In this document: positions 51,773-63,971 of the stretch, one piece after another | Layout of the letters: the number at the start of each line of letters is the position of its first letter | How positions within the stretch are numbered: the first letter of the stretch is position 1 | DNA from: Corella eumyota | Lineage: Eukaryota; Chordata; Ascidiacea; Phlebobranchia; Corellidae | Length of the DNA stretch: 64,000 nucleotides | Direction of reading: 5' to 3' | Assembly: GCA_963082875.1 (NCBI GenBank) | Contig: OY720101.1 | Coordinates: forward strand, 7,812,001-7,876,000 | Translations under genes and position numbers: made by a program | Notes under the pieces: model-generated | What the model saw: the letters and a program-made list of their open reading frames with translations, nothing else | Databases searched by the model: none | What the model was told of the DNA's origin: nothing

Positions 51773-54700
51773 TTTTTTAATTTTTTTTTTTTAGATTGAT
51801 CAAGAAATTTTATACTTCTATAAAAAAAACAACTAAAAATAATGTATGTTAATATTTAATAAAAAATAACATTACTTGATGAAACTATTTTGATATGACT
51901 TAGGTATATCTGGTTGTTACGAATGATCGTACTTTCTTTTATATTCACCAATTTTAAAAGGGTATATTAAAAAAAGGAAAAATGTATTTTTTCGAAAACA
52001 AAATTTAGAGTGCTTTACAAAAAAAATGCGGGCACTAAAAAAACTCGTGCGTTTTATGAACAATTGAAGCAGTTTTTGTTAATACACAGTTTGTAATGTT
52101 GATGTACTTTAGTTCATACGTTGTTACATTGGTTTACTTTGTGACTGAACTTATCTTGAGTAATCGGCTGCGATCACATAGTTGATTATCTTGTTTAATT
52201 GACTTTCCTTCCTTCACGGTAATTATTTGTATCACGTTTAACAACCCAAACACCTTTTTAAAACTGAAACATAAACAACATGTTCTAGACAAGTCAAAAC
52301 ATTTTCGTAATCCGCCAATCAAGGTGTTCCCATAAACATGTTTTGTATATTGCGTTTGCACTATTTACCCGGATAAATTTTTTAACTTTTTTACTCGATA
52401 GCCAGCTCTACAGTCAGCATTTTTAATTGTCGTAATATGGTCGCAACTTGCAACCAATATTTGCTCTTGATAATTCACCTAATAACCAAAAGGGACAGTT
52501 TTATTTATTTTGTAGGCATATAAGTTGGACATACACATATATCTCGTTCGCTAAATCACTTTATTTAAAGATGCTACTATTGTACCTTATTCTTTACTGT
52601 TGAATTTTAATTGCACTTATAACCATCGAATTTTATTGATGTCATCCGGCAGAAATTTGTCATAGTCAATAAGTTGTAATTAGCGTTAAGATAAAACTAT
52701 ACGGTGGTCCTTGATGTGAAAATCCACAAACTATAACGTATACAAATAAGCCACAAATGACGCCTTTATAAGGCCTTAAATATACCCAATTCAATTAAGA
52801 TGGGCTTTCTATTAAGATCTGGTTAAGATATGTAGTTCAATGGCAATGATATATTAGGAATATTTGCATTCGAAAACAAACATTAGTACCACAGGCCGGT
52901 CTAAAAGGCTTTTATGGATATGAACTTACCGACATTTACTTAACACTTTTATTTTCCACATTTGAATTACGTATATTCATATCTAAAAACTAAGTTTTTT
53001 TCCGAATACCTGTGATTTTGCAATGTCAATCATTTTCAATATCTTACTCATAACAATTAAATTGACAAATGACGTCACCAGTTAGACATTTTTTTACAAT
53101 TGACGTTGATTATCTAAGATAACATTGACAGTGATATATAGTGTAAGACTATGAAATTTGATTCGAATCTCAATTTTGTTTTATGTAAATCATAGATACT
53201 GTGAATCTCCTATTTTTTATAATCAAGTTTTTAACACAACAGAAACAAAAAGAGCCTACGTAAAAAAAATGTAAAATATTTTCAATAATTTTGAGGTTTA
53301 AAAATCGGTTTAACCGCTTAAATTTAATTGCAGTTGCAGCATGACTTGGCATCGTTCTTATAATAATATGACAGTTGAAAAAATTACACCTTTTGTGTTT
53401 GAAATAACTATTTTATGTTAAATTAATGTATAAGGGGCCCTATTAAATTAAGATAATTTTTGGAATTAATAATTCAAATTTTAAAGAATTTTTAACACTG
53501 GAATATTGATAGCGATTTAATATTAAAAGCCTGGTTGGTGTACTAATTTAAAATTCACAACACTTTTTTTTTATTTTTCGCCCAGCTTTGAGATTTTAAA
53601 TGACGTCAGCAGACGTTGCGATTTTGTTTTCGCGAAGATTTCGAAACTGCGCGGATATTCACGCCCACAGATTCCTACTTGAACGTTGGAATAAATCCTT
53701 AATTGATAACACGTTGCGGCTTTTGTAGTTCGACGTTATCCATGATAGCAGTTGACACAAAAACCACTGTGTGAAACATTATCCTGTTGCAAACCCGAAA
53801 TTAAGCTTTCAATTCTCCGTTCTAGTTTTGATGATGTCATGATTTCGTAACAGAAATGGCTAGAATTTTAATTATGCCGGTGCTTTCGTCATATTAATTA
53901 TTATCTGATTGAAACGATAACAATTTTGTTTTTACTTAAAAAATGTGCTTTTGAATATTCACTGAAAGTTTATCAAGGAACACATTTGCAAATCTTTTTA
54001 AAGCGTTAAGCAACTAAGCAAGAACCATGATAATAAGGATTCAAACATATTAATAATTTATTTATAATTATTTAATATTTATCAACACAATGTCATTATT
54101 TTGTTTAATTTTTTCGAAATGTATTAAACTATTTTAAGCATGTTGTTTATTATAGGTAAACTGTAAAAAAATAACTATTTGTTGCCGGTTACGACAACCA
54201 CTTGTGTATTCCACCCACCAGTGCTTTTGTGGAATAGGTTTATTTTTAAAAATTTATATTTGAAACTTTTAAAGTATTGAGTTGGTTAATTTATAAATCA
54301 TTTTAGCCATTTTCGTTTAAATTTAGCATTCAAATCTTTTTAGTTCGGTTGTTTTGAGTTAATCTTGTTATTGTAAATAAACGTCGCCTCTTCAAAATAC
54401 TAGGAAAGGATTAAATTTTTTCCGCAACATATTGACCACACCGTTAAACCGTATCATTAAACAGGCCTCTTCTCGAACGTAATTACATATTTTTAAAACA
54501 GAATATGATCCAAGCCTATAGTAAGTACGCTCGTTTAGCTACAAATCGTCCTCCAGGATGTATTACATGTTGTTGCTATGTCTAATCTATTTAAATTGCA
54601 ATGAGAGCGACTTGAAACCGGGATTTTACGCACACGTGCCGCCTTGAAATAGTAATTAAAGTCTATAAAGGGGGCCTTTTTACTCGGATTAGGTTACGCT

Positions 54701-56003
54701 ACATAAAATATTCGATTCAGTCGCACTTAAAAGCCACATTAAAGACCTAGCAAGCTGGACACTTCCGCGAAAAATACCTACGTTACTTTACGAACCATTT
54801 TATTGACTTTATAACTTACGAATTCGATCCTTAATTGTTGCAGTTATACCTTTTGGGCCAAATAAAGCCCAACGAACAAAAGTTTTTTTTTTTTAATTTA
54901 TAACAAAAAAACAACTTAAAATGATTATTAAGACACAAAATATCTTACGTCTTAGCTGGTGTTTTTATCGTTTTTTTTTGTTGTTTTTACACAATAATTA
55001 AGTTATTGGAATCACGTCATATTAGAAAATGACTGATTTATTTTTTGTGGATTAGCTTAAAATTAATGTGATGAATATAGAAAACTTAAGCTCTTTGTAG
55101 TTTCAACGTTTTTTCTTAAAATCTTCTAATAGAAATAGGTTTTAATTTTTGAGGGGAAAAATATGCTGTTGTGACGACCTTTAGCTATGAGTGTAGGCGA
55201 GGACCAAGCGCTAATAGCGTGCGTGGTCTTGATGCAACTTATACCCTGAACCTTTCGGCGTTGTCTGTTGCCCATGGCCGTATATCACACTAACGGACGT
55301 ACATTTTTACGTAAAGTTATTTTTGCCACGGCTACTCAGAGACGCCATCATGTGTCTAATATTTATCTAAAGTAGCATTCTAGCATTGGATAAAATAAAC
55401 ACTACAATTAAGGCGACAGTTGCTAAAAATGGAATTTAATTTAAACAAATCAAGATCGTAAGTTTTTTATATATAATTTTTTTAATGATTTAAATAGTTC
55501 ATTTATAAAATTAAAATTTATTAACTTTAAAGTCACGTTACTAAAGTCGACTTTTTTGTTGCGTGAAAAATGGTTAACTATTTACTCAGTAGCAACATCT
55601 ACTAGCTAGAAAAACAACAAAATCTAAAAAGAAATAATTTTATAATAATCAGCTTATCAGTTTTATATTGTGTACAATTTTACGTCCTAAAAACGACATC
55701 TTACCCATAATTAGGTTGACATTTTTTTGACAAAATAAAGAGCATTTTTAAAGAAAGGTTTAGGCAATGTGGGGTAAGTAAAATGTCTTGCTATCGCTTA
55801 AAGGGCGTTTCAGGCATGTAGTTTTTGGCCAAATTTCTATTTAGTCAAGTGGTTTTTGATCAAATGATAATATTCTCAATTTCACAAATTCGTAATTTGT
55901 TTTAGTACAAATTAAAAACAGTTTGCTACAAAGAAAAATTAAGCGTTTCACTATAACAAAGCTAAAATCTAATACAACTATACATCGAATAAAAAGTTCA
56001 CCA
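51773..56003. other. 4.2 kb intergenic region upstream of the serpin
   Basis: AT-rich with no convincing coding exon. Two palindromic CRE motifs TGACGTCA at 53070-53077 and 53601-53608, the second inside a less AT-rich stretch (53580-53850). Another non-AT-rich stretch, 55180-55345, is unexplained. A family B repeat copy lies at 55690-55875. A lone ATG-to-donor mini frame at 55431-55460 has no continuation. Confidence 0.5.
55690..55875 (+). repeat. Dispersed AT-rich repeat family B, intergenic copy
   Basis: Contains tggggtaagtaaaatgtctt followed by aatttctatttagtcaagtg and a tttttgatcaaa end, in the same order as other copies. It lies downstream of the claudin-like gene. Confidence 0.45.
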
Positions 56004-57521
56004 TTAAGAACTAGACTGCACCCCTACACTTTTGTTTTTGCTAAGGTTTGGCAAAGAAACTCCGCGACTAGTTCTGGCTCCAATTGTCGGGGGGTTCCAT
56101 ACTTCTTTAGTTGTAGTTGTTGCTATAATAAAATTAAAAAAAAACATAGTAGTTTCAAATATTTAATTTTAAATTACTCCGTGGATTTTTTACTCAAAAT
56201 TTATTTTTAAAAAAGTCTGATTTGTTAATAGTTTGTCGCCTTACTCACCTTCGTGTTTTTGAATTTTCGTCTTGTAAACAGTAGGTGAAATCACTTTGCA
56301 GTATTGCCTACTCTCAGTTATTTTTTCCCTTACAAGGTTGTCTACGGTACTTTCGCTATCTTGTTTTTCCTCGAAGCAGTAACCCAAAAGACCTCCCGTT
56401 AATAGAAAACCAGTAGCCAACCAACCCAACACGTAGCTTGCAGCGACAGGATATAAGTAGTTGTGGTATAAGTAGGTAAACGAGCCAACTCCACAAAAGC
56501 TACAAACAGCTATATAAAAATTGATAATTATTAAAAAAAAATTGTCTTACATTATTTACGGATTTCTTTTTATTAAATACGATTTTTTTCGAATTTACCT
56601 GAAGTCAGTATCAAAAACCTCATTCGCTTAAAAGCTGTTGACTGAGAGTCGTTCGCTTTGGGCCTTCCTTTTGTTTTGATGACGCGGTAAATACCGCAGA
56701 AGAAGGCCCCCAGCGAACTTAACAGCGCCATAATAAACATTGCAACGCAGGTGGCGGTCTCTAAAAAAAAATAAGGCACACTAACCCGTATTTGCTTAAT
56801 TTAACGTTTTTATAATTAAAATATACCTATCTTTTCGTACATTTGGTATTTAGGGTTCTAGTAAAGTTAAATGAGGTAGAAATAAAAAACTTTTTTTTTT
56901 TCCGTATCAATAAAAAAATTTTGTTTTTCAGAAAGTTTTTTACCTGACATGGTATTCTCCAAACACGTCTTGGTATCTGGCAATGGTCCATACACACATC
57001 GATGAAAGAACCCAACGTGACCTTCAATACTTTCGAATTGAATCAATATAAACCATTCTGGCAGGGAAAGCGCGACAACCATTAACATCATTCCAATTAC
57101 CACAAAGCCAAGAGTAACTGCCACTTTCCAATTGCGAATTTGTTGTTGTCGACGAAGGTAGCTCTCTCGGAAGTACTCGCCTATTTTTTGGGTACTTAAA
57201 TTTTGTATATCCTGCCCAGTCTTGATTTTAAAATCCGCAAACGTTTTGTTAATACTCCCTCTAAGGTCGCGAATTCCACTGGTAGCTCCCGAAGCTGTGG
57301 TAAAAATTTTTAAATTACACGTTTTAAAATATAAAGGAAACAATTAACACATGTATATTTAAGTTAAAACATTTATATATCTATGAAAATTGTTTATAAA
57401 ACAGTTATACAGAAGGTTAAGTGGGGTTCTGTTATAAATGCATTTTACCGAGCGCAGTTGTATTCGTCCAAAATTGTCTTGCCTTTTCTTGAAATTCGGG
57501 CCTGATATTGCCAGAATTCAT
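56004..57521 (-). CDS. Claudin/PMP22-superfamily four-transmembrane protein
   Basis: Five exons: 57521-57449, 57294-56944, 56760-56599, 56509-56249, 56122-56004; phase-consistent, about 321 residues. An N-terminal cytoplasmic segment of about 78 residues (long for a claudin) precedes four hydrophobic segments: WKVAVTLGFVVIGMMLMVVA, CVAMFIMALLSSLGAFFCGI, the region across the exon 3-4 join (FLILTS/AVCSFCGVG), and SYVLGWLATGFLLTGGLLGY. The first extracellular loop has W...GFFHRC...C, a loose form of the superfamily W-GLW-C-C signature. Exon 5 is my addition: a strong donor GTGAGT at 56248 would otherwise be read into a stop two codons later, and the next exon stays open for 38 codons. The nearest relatives could be claudins, CACNG-type subunits or TMEM proteins; no orthologue assigned. 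Confidence 0.75.
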
Positions 57522-59802
57522 TTTGAGAAGTTCACTCTTTAAGTTACAAAAATATAAAGGTGGCCTACTGATTTGTGCCTTAATTTAAAGTAGTCAAATC
57601 TCTTGTTGCCATGGGAATTGTGTAATGGCCCTGACGTGCTTAGGCAATAGGTAGGTGATTTTATTACCAATCAAAAGTAAGAGCACTGTATTGTAACCAA
57701 CCCATTCAGTAGATAACACTTCAACTTAGCATTGTTGACTTTTTAATAGCTAAATTTAACCAAAATATTACTTTAAGAACCTTTCATCTAAGTACATGAC
57801 GCTGGTGTCATTATCATAATACTCGATTATCTTCAAGTTGTTTTAGGCGTTAAGAAAAGTTATCTTTGTTTCGTCTCAGCCCAAAATCCGGGCCTAGAAA
57901 TTGAAATCACCTTTACATAAAAACTATATTATTTGTCTGTTTTCTACATATAACAAATGTCGTTGTTAAAAAAAAATTTAGCAGCATCCAAGTGGTATAG
58001 AATTTAATTATGGTATTTTGTTGGCAAATAAGATCATCAAGCCCTACTAACCACATAAATCTGTTTATTTAAATAGTAAAAAGTTATATGTAAAATACAC
58101 GTGTTACGAAAATATTTTTTAAACCGTTCTTAAATAGGCAAACAAAAATGGCTTAAAGCTAAATTTAAAAAAATACGAAAAAAAATTTGAAAATATCATG
58201 TTTTTACTGATCAAAGTAACTCGATCAAAATCTTTATAGTTAAAAATGTTAAGCGAAATTTAATTCTGTTATTGGAAAATCGAATTGTGACGTTCGCAAG
58301 TAACTTAATTTTAAGAAAACCCAGTAATTGTTATCATATTTTATTAATCATCTTTGTTTTGTAGAATTTTTTGGCCGAGCGCACAATATACAAAATATTT
58401 TACTGAAGTTTATTTTGTGTAATTAAATAAGAACTATTTGACGAAAATGATTTTTATTTAACTATTTTTTAAGTCGTAACGCAATTTCTTTTTTTTCCGT
58501 AAATCAATAATTAATGATTCGTAAAGTAGCCCGCAAGCCGCGACAAAAAAAACAAAAAAAAAAAACGATAAAATAAAAATCTGCCTTTAAAAAGTAATTC
58601 TTGTGTTTTCCAAATATAGTGTCAAGATATAATTAATTCAAATCGCACATATAAGCGTGTGCAACGATAGCTGTAGGCCAACAAACTAAGTTACTCATTC
58701 AGAAGGCTAAACACCACAAAAATGTGTAGTCAAGCAGAAACGTTAAATTGTACAAATATCTGGTTTTATTTTAAGCTTATTTAGACTTTATTAGATAGTT
58801 ACCGTTTAATAGATGTAGACTATGAGATATGTAGTTTTTCATTGGACAGCAGTAGAAGATTTATAAAAAACCTTATACCGTAATGTTTTTGCATTTTAGG
58901 CAGAATGCATTTAAATACAATGCGTCCTGCTAAATGTTAAGTTGTTCGTCACTGTTGATAACGATAGATTTCGCGGTCAGAAATTGTCTGGAAATATATT
59001 TAAATTTAGCTTATCCAAAAGTCGCTCTACTGTATGTGGTATAAGACATGGTTAGTTATTTGTTTAAAATTCAATCGTAACAAAATTCTAAGGCCTAAAC
59101 CAAAATGCCTTATTTTGCTTTAAAATCAAGCGAAAGGGTTAATGATGTTTACCAGGGTTAACATAAAAGGCCCAATTTATTAAAACCAAAAATAAAAATG
59201 GATTTCAAAAGAGTAAATTGTAGGGAATATCTGATGGAACTATATAAATACCAACTTGTTTTATGCTATTAAATTTTATTTTTTGATTAACCGTAAATTT
59301 AATCAGTATAAAAAATCAGTTTAAAAGCATTTATGTTTGTACTAAATTTAAGTCATTCTATTTTTAAAGTACTAAGTAAGCCTTTGTTAAATTGGCTAGC
59401 TTTTTGTATGCTCTGATTCAATAAGCGAATAAGCTAGTTTTTAAACTTCCGTTAATCAGTTATATTGATTAGGTTTTCAAAATCGCGTTTAATTTGATTT
59501 ACGGTTTGGCATATTATCGACCATGTAAAGTTTTGAGGTTATCGTAATTGGTTTAGTTTTGAACTTTTGAGGTTATCGTAATTGGTTTAGTTTGAACTTG
59601 ATGCTAAAAAGGAGTTTTAATCTAATAGAAAAATTAAAAAAATTCAATTCTAAAAAAAGTATTTTTGAATTAATTTTTCCAGCAATAGTCGGTCTTTAAG
59701 GCTTACGAAATAGCCATTATTGTTTTTTTTTATATATTAACAAAATGTTTATTGTTTCAATATTAACAAACGTGTTCAATTTTTTATATTCAGATTTAAG
59801 TA
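57522..59802. other. Divergent spacer between the claudin-like gene and the GPCR
   Basis: AT-rich, no gene seen. It includes a tandem duplication at 59529-59600 close to the GPCR start and an acceptor (TATATTCAG) ending at 59793, 9 bases before the GPCR ATG. Confidence 0.5.
59529..59600 (+). repeat. Two-copy tandem repeat upstream of the GPCR
   Basis: The unit ttttgaggttatcgtaattg followed by gtttagttt(t)gaac occurs twice in succession, about 37 bases each and almost identical, so the duplication is recent. Confidence 0.85.
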
Positions 59803-62615
59803 ATGGAGGATTCAGACAATACTACTTTAGCCACAAAATGCTCCTCCATTTCCATTACCCAACAGACGATTTTATTTGCCGTGTTTCTTTCTATAGCTTT
59901 AATTGGAATATTCGGTAAGTGTTTATGATTATTATTTCAACTAAACATGAATAGTTATTGTTATATAAATATTTTAAATTGCTACATACATATTATAGGC
60001 GAAGTATAGCCTTAGTAGCACATTACTGTAACAACATAAATGTAATGATAGGCATGTCCTGTTTATGAAAATATATTTTTTAGAATAAACATGTTTTTTG
60101 TTAGGAAATACTTTTTCGATTGCTTTGTTATCACAGCGAAAACGTGGACGGGAGAAAATATTATCGGATGTCTATAGGGTGTACGTCATAGCTCTTGCAA
60201 TTGCCGATAACGGAATGCTGTTTTTTACTGGAATTCTAAGGTTAGTTTATACTCACAATGGTTGATGTTAAATTTTATAGTTAAATTAAGTTATTGAATC
60301 TGTGTTACAAAAACACGATAACATTGATTTTGTTTTACATAATTTTTTTTAAGACAATTCTGTTTGTGGTTTAATTAATTATCAGTTTATGTTTTTTTTG
60401 GAATAAAATAGCTGAATTTTCTTCGCCTTTTTAATTGATTTTTCTAATAAGGTTACATAAAAAAGGCATTAAAATTGTTCCTATAGGCTATTTTAATTCT
60501 CTGCAAGTTATACAACTTAATTGTTATAGGTATTGCATTGTAGCCTGGTTATATGTGCCTGAAGCATCTGGGTTCTTTTATGAGATCTATCTTTGCCGCT
60601 GGCATAGATTTTCAATGCACACGTTTCACAACGCGTCGGCGTGGCTTCTCGTGGTTATGGCTTTTGATCGATTTCTCGCAGTTTCTTTTCCGTTTACTTA
60701 CAGGGAAATTAACTTAAACGCCAAAAATGCTAAAAGGGTAAGAATCTTGGTAATATAGTTAAGATAGATCGTTTGAAAGGTTATAATACAAAGACTGGGC
60801 TTACGTATGTAAATGTAGAATACTTATGTTATTAGTTGCCATGTGATCTAGAATACATTGACCGAGTTTACTCTATATGTGATCTGTATATTATAATTTT
60901 GATGATGCTTTTGTAAGTATCGTGGGATTTATTGGTTTTTATTTAAAATTATTTAAAATGGCAGTAACAAAATCGATAAAAAAACAAAAAAACTGACATA
61001 TACAATGATATGCTTAAATCATATTTTATTGACCAATTTTTAGGATAGTTTCACGCGTATCAATTTTATCGATTTTTCCTGTTTTTTTCCTTTAAAAAAA
61101 ATTAGGGTAATTCAAAAATTTACTTTAAATTATTTTAACTTACTTAAACATTAAAACTCAAGTGGTATTTTATTTTAAAGTATAATTTGTTATTTAAGGT
61201 AACGATTGCTGTGTATACAGTTTCTGTTGCAATGGCTACTCCATTTTTGGCAGTTGGTCCTGTGTTTAAAACAGAAGAAAATCATTACAACACAACAAAT
61301 AGTTCGTCGTCGATAATAAATTCAACAGAAGTTTTTAATTCTTTAAGATATACAAACATTACTTTAGATTTAGAAAACAAGAGCAAGATTGTGTAAGTCG
61401 ATTACTTAAATGTTGGGTATATGTAAAAATTTCAATGTAAAATTTCAATATACACAACAAGACCATGCAAATGTTAATTGCTTTCATGTCCTAGCACCTT
61501 AGACTAAGGCGCTATAATCACTAAACCTCAAGTTAAAAACCATCCACACTATCAATATCAGCCAAAATTATTTTTTTCAAATTTTGAACAACTAGAGACT
61601 GGTCGTGGTAACAAATGCAAATTTGCCTTTTTTTAAATTACTGTAGTTGATTGTATCATTTTTTACAAGTGTTTTGTTGTTTTTTTAAAGATATATCGAA
61701 GGCTGCTCATTGGTGTCTAGTTTGTCAAATAAAAGCGCATTTGTGATCAACCTTATATTTCACATTGGTCTTGCCTTTTGGGTCCCCTACGTCGTTTTGC
61801 TTTTTCTAAACATTGCGATCTTTCGTAATCTGCACTGCCGCAAAAAAAGTACAAACACGTTTAGTAATCGATTGGGCAGAAGAATAACGGTAAGGTTTTT
61901 GTAGTCTGCCTTTCGTAAGTTTTAAAAAATTATATGTTTTTTTTTTATATATCTTTATCCTCGATGTGGAAACGTCAAATGCGCGACCTAAATATAGAGT
62001 AACATCACTACCCCGACCCAGTCCCGAATTGCTTGTAGCAGTTTGTGGTATTACAGATTATAATTGCCCAGTAATTAAGCTGCTAATTAAGCACTGGTTC
62101 AGCAGAAGTTCATAACTGTTCATAGTTACTCAAGGGAAATACAGGATGAGATCACTAGGAATAGAACCCAGGACCTCATGCAGTGAAGGAAAATAGGATT
62201 TCATTTGTTTATTTCAATTTAGATTATGATGCTGGTTATTGGATGTGTATTTGTAGTGCTTTGGCTTCCCCAAGAGATTTTGTTGATGGAACACGTGGAC
62301 GCGCATAGCCATGCAAGTAAAAAGGACGAGTTTGTTGCCTCAGTGGCGGCTCTTATCGGTCTTAGCAATTCGGCGTTAAATTTTTTTCTTTATTGTATGA
62401 CAGTTAAAAAATTTCGTGCTGCAGCATGGAAATCTATATCTTCAAAACTTTGTTTTAATATTAACAGCGATAGGTTATGCTGTTTTAAAAAAAATCTTAA
62501 CGCTGGTGCTTCCAATCCCAACATTGCATTGCGCAGTCCACAGTTACGAATATATAAAAAAGGAAAATGTAAGCCAACTAACAAAAACGATATTATTCAA
62601 GCAGAAAAGTTTTAA
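59803..62615 (+). CDS. Rhodopsin-class (class A) G-protein-coupled receptor
   Basis: Six exons: 59803-59914, 60105-60240, 60530-60737, 61199-61392, 61691-61889, 62223-62615; phases agree, 413 residues. Seven-helix landmarks: GN in TM1 (GIFGNTFSIALL), LAIAD in TM2, an ECL1 Cys (YLCRW) and ECL2 Cys (EGCSLV) for the usual disulfide, DRF in place of DRY in TM3 (MAFDRFLAV), WLP in TM6 (VVLWLPQEI) and NFFLY in place of NPxxY in TM7 (SNSALNFFLYCM). The long ECL2 has several N-glycosylation sites. The look is that of peptide receptors of the FMRFamide-receptor-like group, but the ligand cannot be named. SINE copies sit in its fourth and fifth introns. Confidence 0.88.
61480..61640 (+). repeat. Decayed SINE fragment in GPCR intron 4
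   Basis: Body block cttagactaaggcgctataa and tail remnant agagactggtcgtggtaac in the expected order; head lost. Confidence 0.6.
61941..62190 (-). repeat. tRNA-headed SINE, reverse copy in GPCR intron 5
   Basis: Tail (atctttatcctcgatgtgg), core (gtaattaagctgctaattaa) and B-box region (aggacctcatgcagtg) are present; the far 5' head is truncated at about 62190, only about 30 bases from the exon 6 acceptor. Confidence 0.8.
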
Positions 62616-63003
62616 AATATTGTTTTTGATTATTTAGATAACATTCTCAGGAAATTATAGAATAATCGTTTCTTTTTCTTTTGCTGTTATTTTTTTGTAA
62701 AATATTTATATTAAAATAAATGCGAAAAATTTATAAATAATAACTTACTGTAGTTGGTAAAGACAGATATTGCATAAAACTTATTTTGTAGATACAACTT
62801 TTTATAAATTTTAGGCTTTACCAATATTTATAAGATGCAAGATGTATGATATATTTTTTAAGTAAACCCAAGACCAAAGCTTTAACTTACGCTTAAGTCG
62901 AAACTAGACTTTTACCAAAGAACCACAAACAGGTTTATTTTAGGCTTAATCTAGGCTTAAGATTTCGATGTTGATCTTACAGTTGGAGTAAGTTTAAATG
63001 GGA

Positions 63004-63028
63004 GGCCTCCCAGCAACACTGGGAGGCC
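63004..63028. other. Perfect 10-bp hairpin with 5-base loop
   Basis: GGCCTCCCAG, loop CAACA, CTGGGAGGCC: ten perfectly paired, GC-rich bases in a strongly AT-rich setting. It heads a 350-base less AT-rich stretch without an open frame. It could belong to a structured noncoding RNA or mark the edge of an unrecognised mobile element. Confidence 0.7.
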
Positions 63029-63729
63029 AACCGCTTCTCCGTACGTGGATATTCATTGGTTCTATAAGTGCGTCTGATCAACTTGTAGTGCCTTTAGGCC
63101 GATAGCTTTGATCGACTGTTCGCTTAATTTTGGATATCGGATCACCTACGCTATGTCAGCAACTGTTTTTCTCCTGAATTTGGCTCAAGTTTTTACGCCT
63201 TCATCCGTCGTTGTCTTTAGGTTGCTCGCTAGTTCTTTTTGTTAGATGCCTTGCGCTTGTTGTGTGTCTTGGTTTGTTTGTTATAGACTAAATAGAGCTT
63301 GTTGGTTATAGAACTTTGCTTGTGACAGTTTTTCTTAGTCGGTATGTTTGTTTGGCCTGCTTACACTTTTAGAATGTAACGTTAGACATCTATTATATTT
63401 AAAGAATTTTTTCTTGTATAACAAAGTAATAGTATTAGTATGTCATGTGCATCAAGTAGCTATTTTTATAGCAAACACCTATTTAGGATAGCTTATAAAT
63501 ATTAATGCAATTGAACTACAGTAGCTTCCTATAATATAAAATATTGTAGCAAATAGAAACCTGTACCCAAGTAGTCGTATATATACGGTCAAATGTTTTT
63601 TACTTAATTGAAATCTAAATAGGATTTTTAATTCGCATAAAAGATATCTTTAAGGATCAATTAAATTTTTTGATCGACGGCCAACGAATACATGTTATCC
63701 GCATGGGCATATCAAGCATTTTGACCATT

Positions 63730-63971
63730 ATCCATACATGTTGTGGGAAGGTCGACTTCATGACTTAAACATAGAGTAACATTAACATTAGTTACTCCAA
63801 GCCAGTTTCGAGTTGTCTTTCGCAGTTTGGTATATTATAGAATATAATTGCCCAATAATTACGCTGTGATTAAGCGCAGGTTCAGCACTAGTTTTTAGGG
63901 CCTTTTTTAAGGGTGCTAATGCATAAAAGCACTGCAGTGGGGATTAAACCAAGGACCTTATGTAATAAAGA
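63730..63971 (-). repeat. tRNA-headed SINE, reverse copy, decayed
   Basis: Tail tgtgggaaggtcgacttcat, core attgcccaataattacgctg and head remnant in the expected reverse order. Older than the copy at 50481. Confidence 0.75.

Noticed and set aside
55431-55460. ATG followed by a donor-like GTAAGT, as a possible first exon
   Set aside because: No downstream exon in phase with a recognisable product; the next acceptor leads quickly to a stop.
55923-56210. 95-codon forward open frame
   Set aside because: Overlaps the probable last exon of the claudin-like gene on the other strand; no homology of its own.
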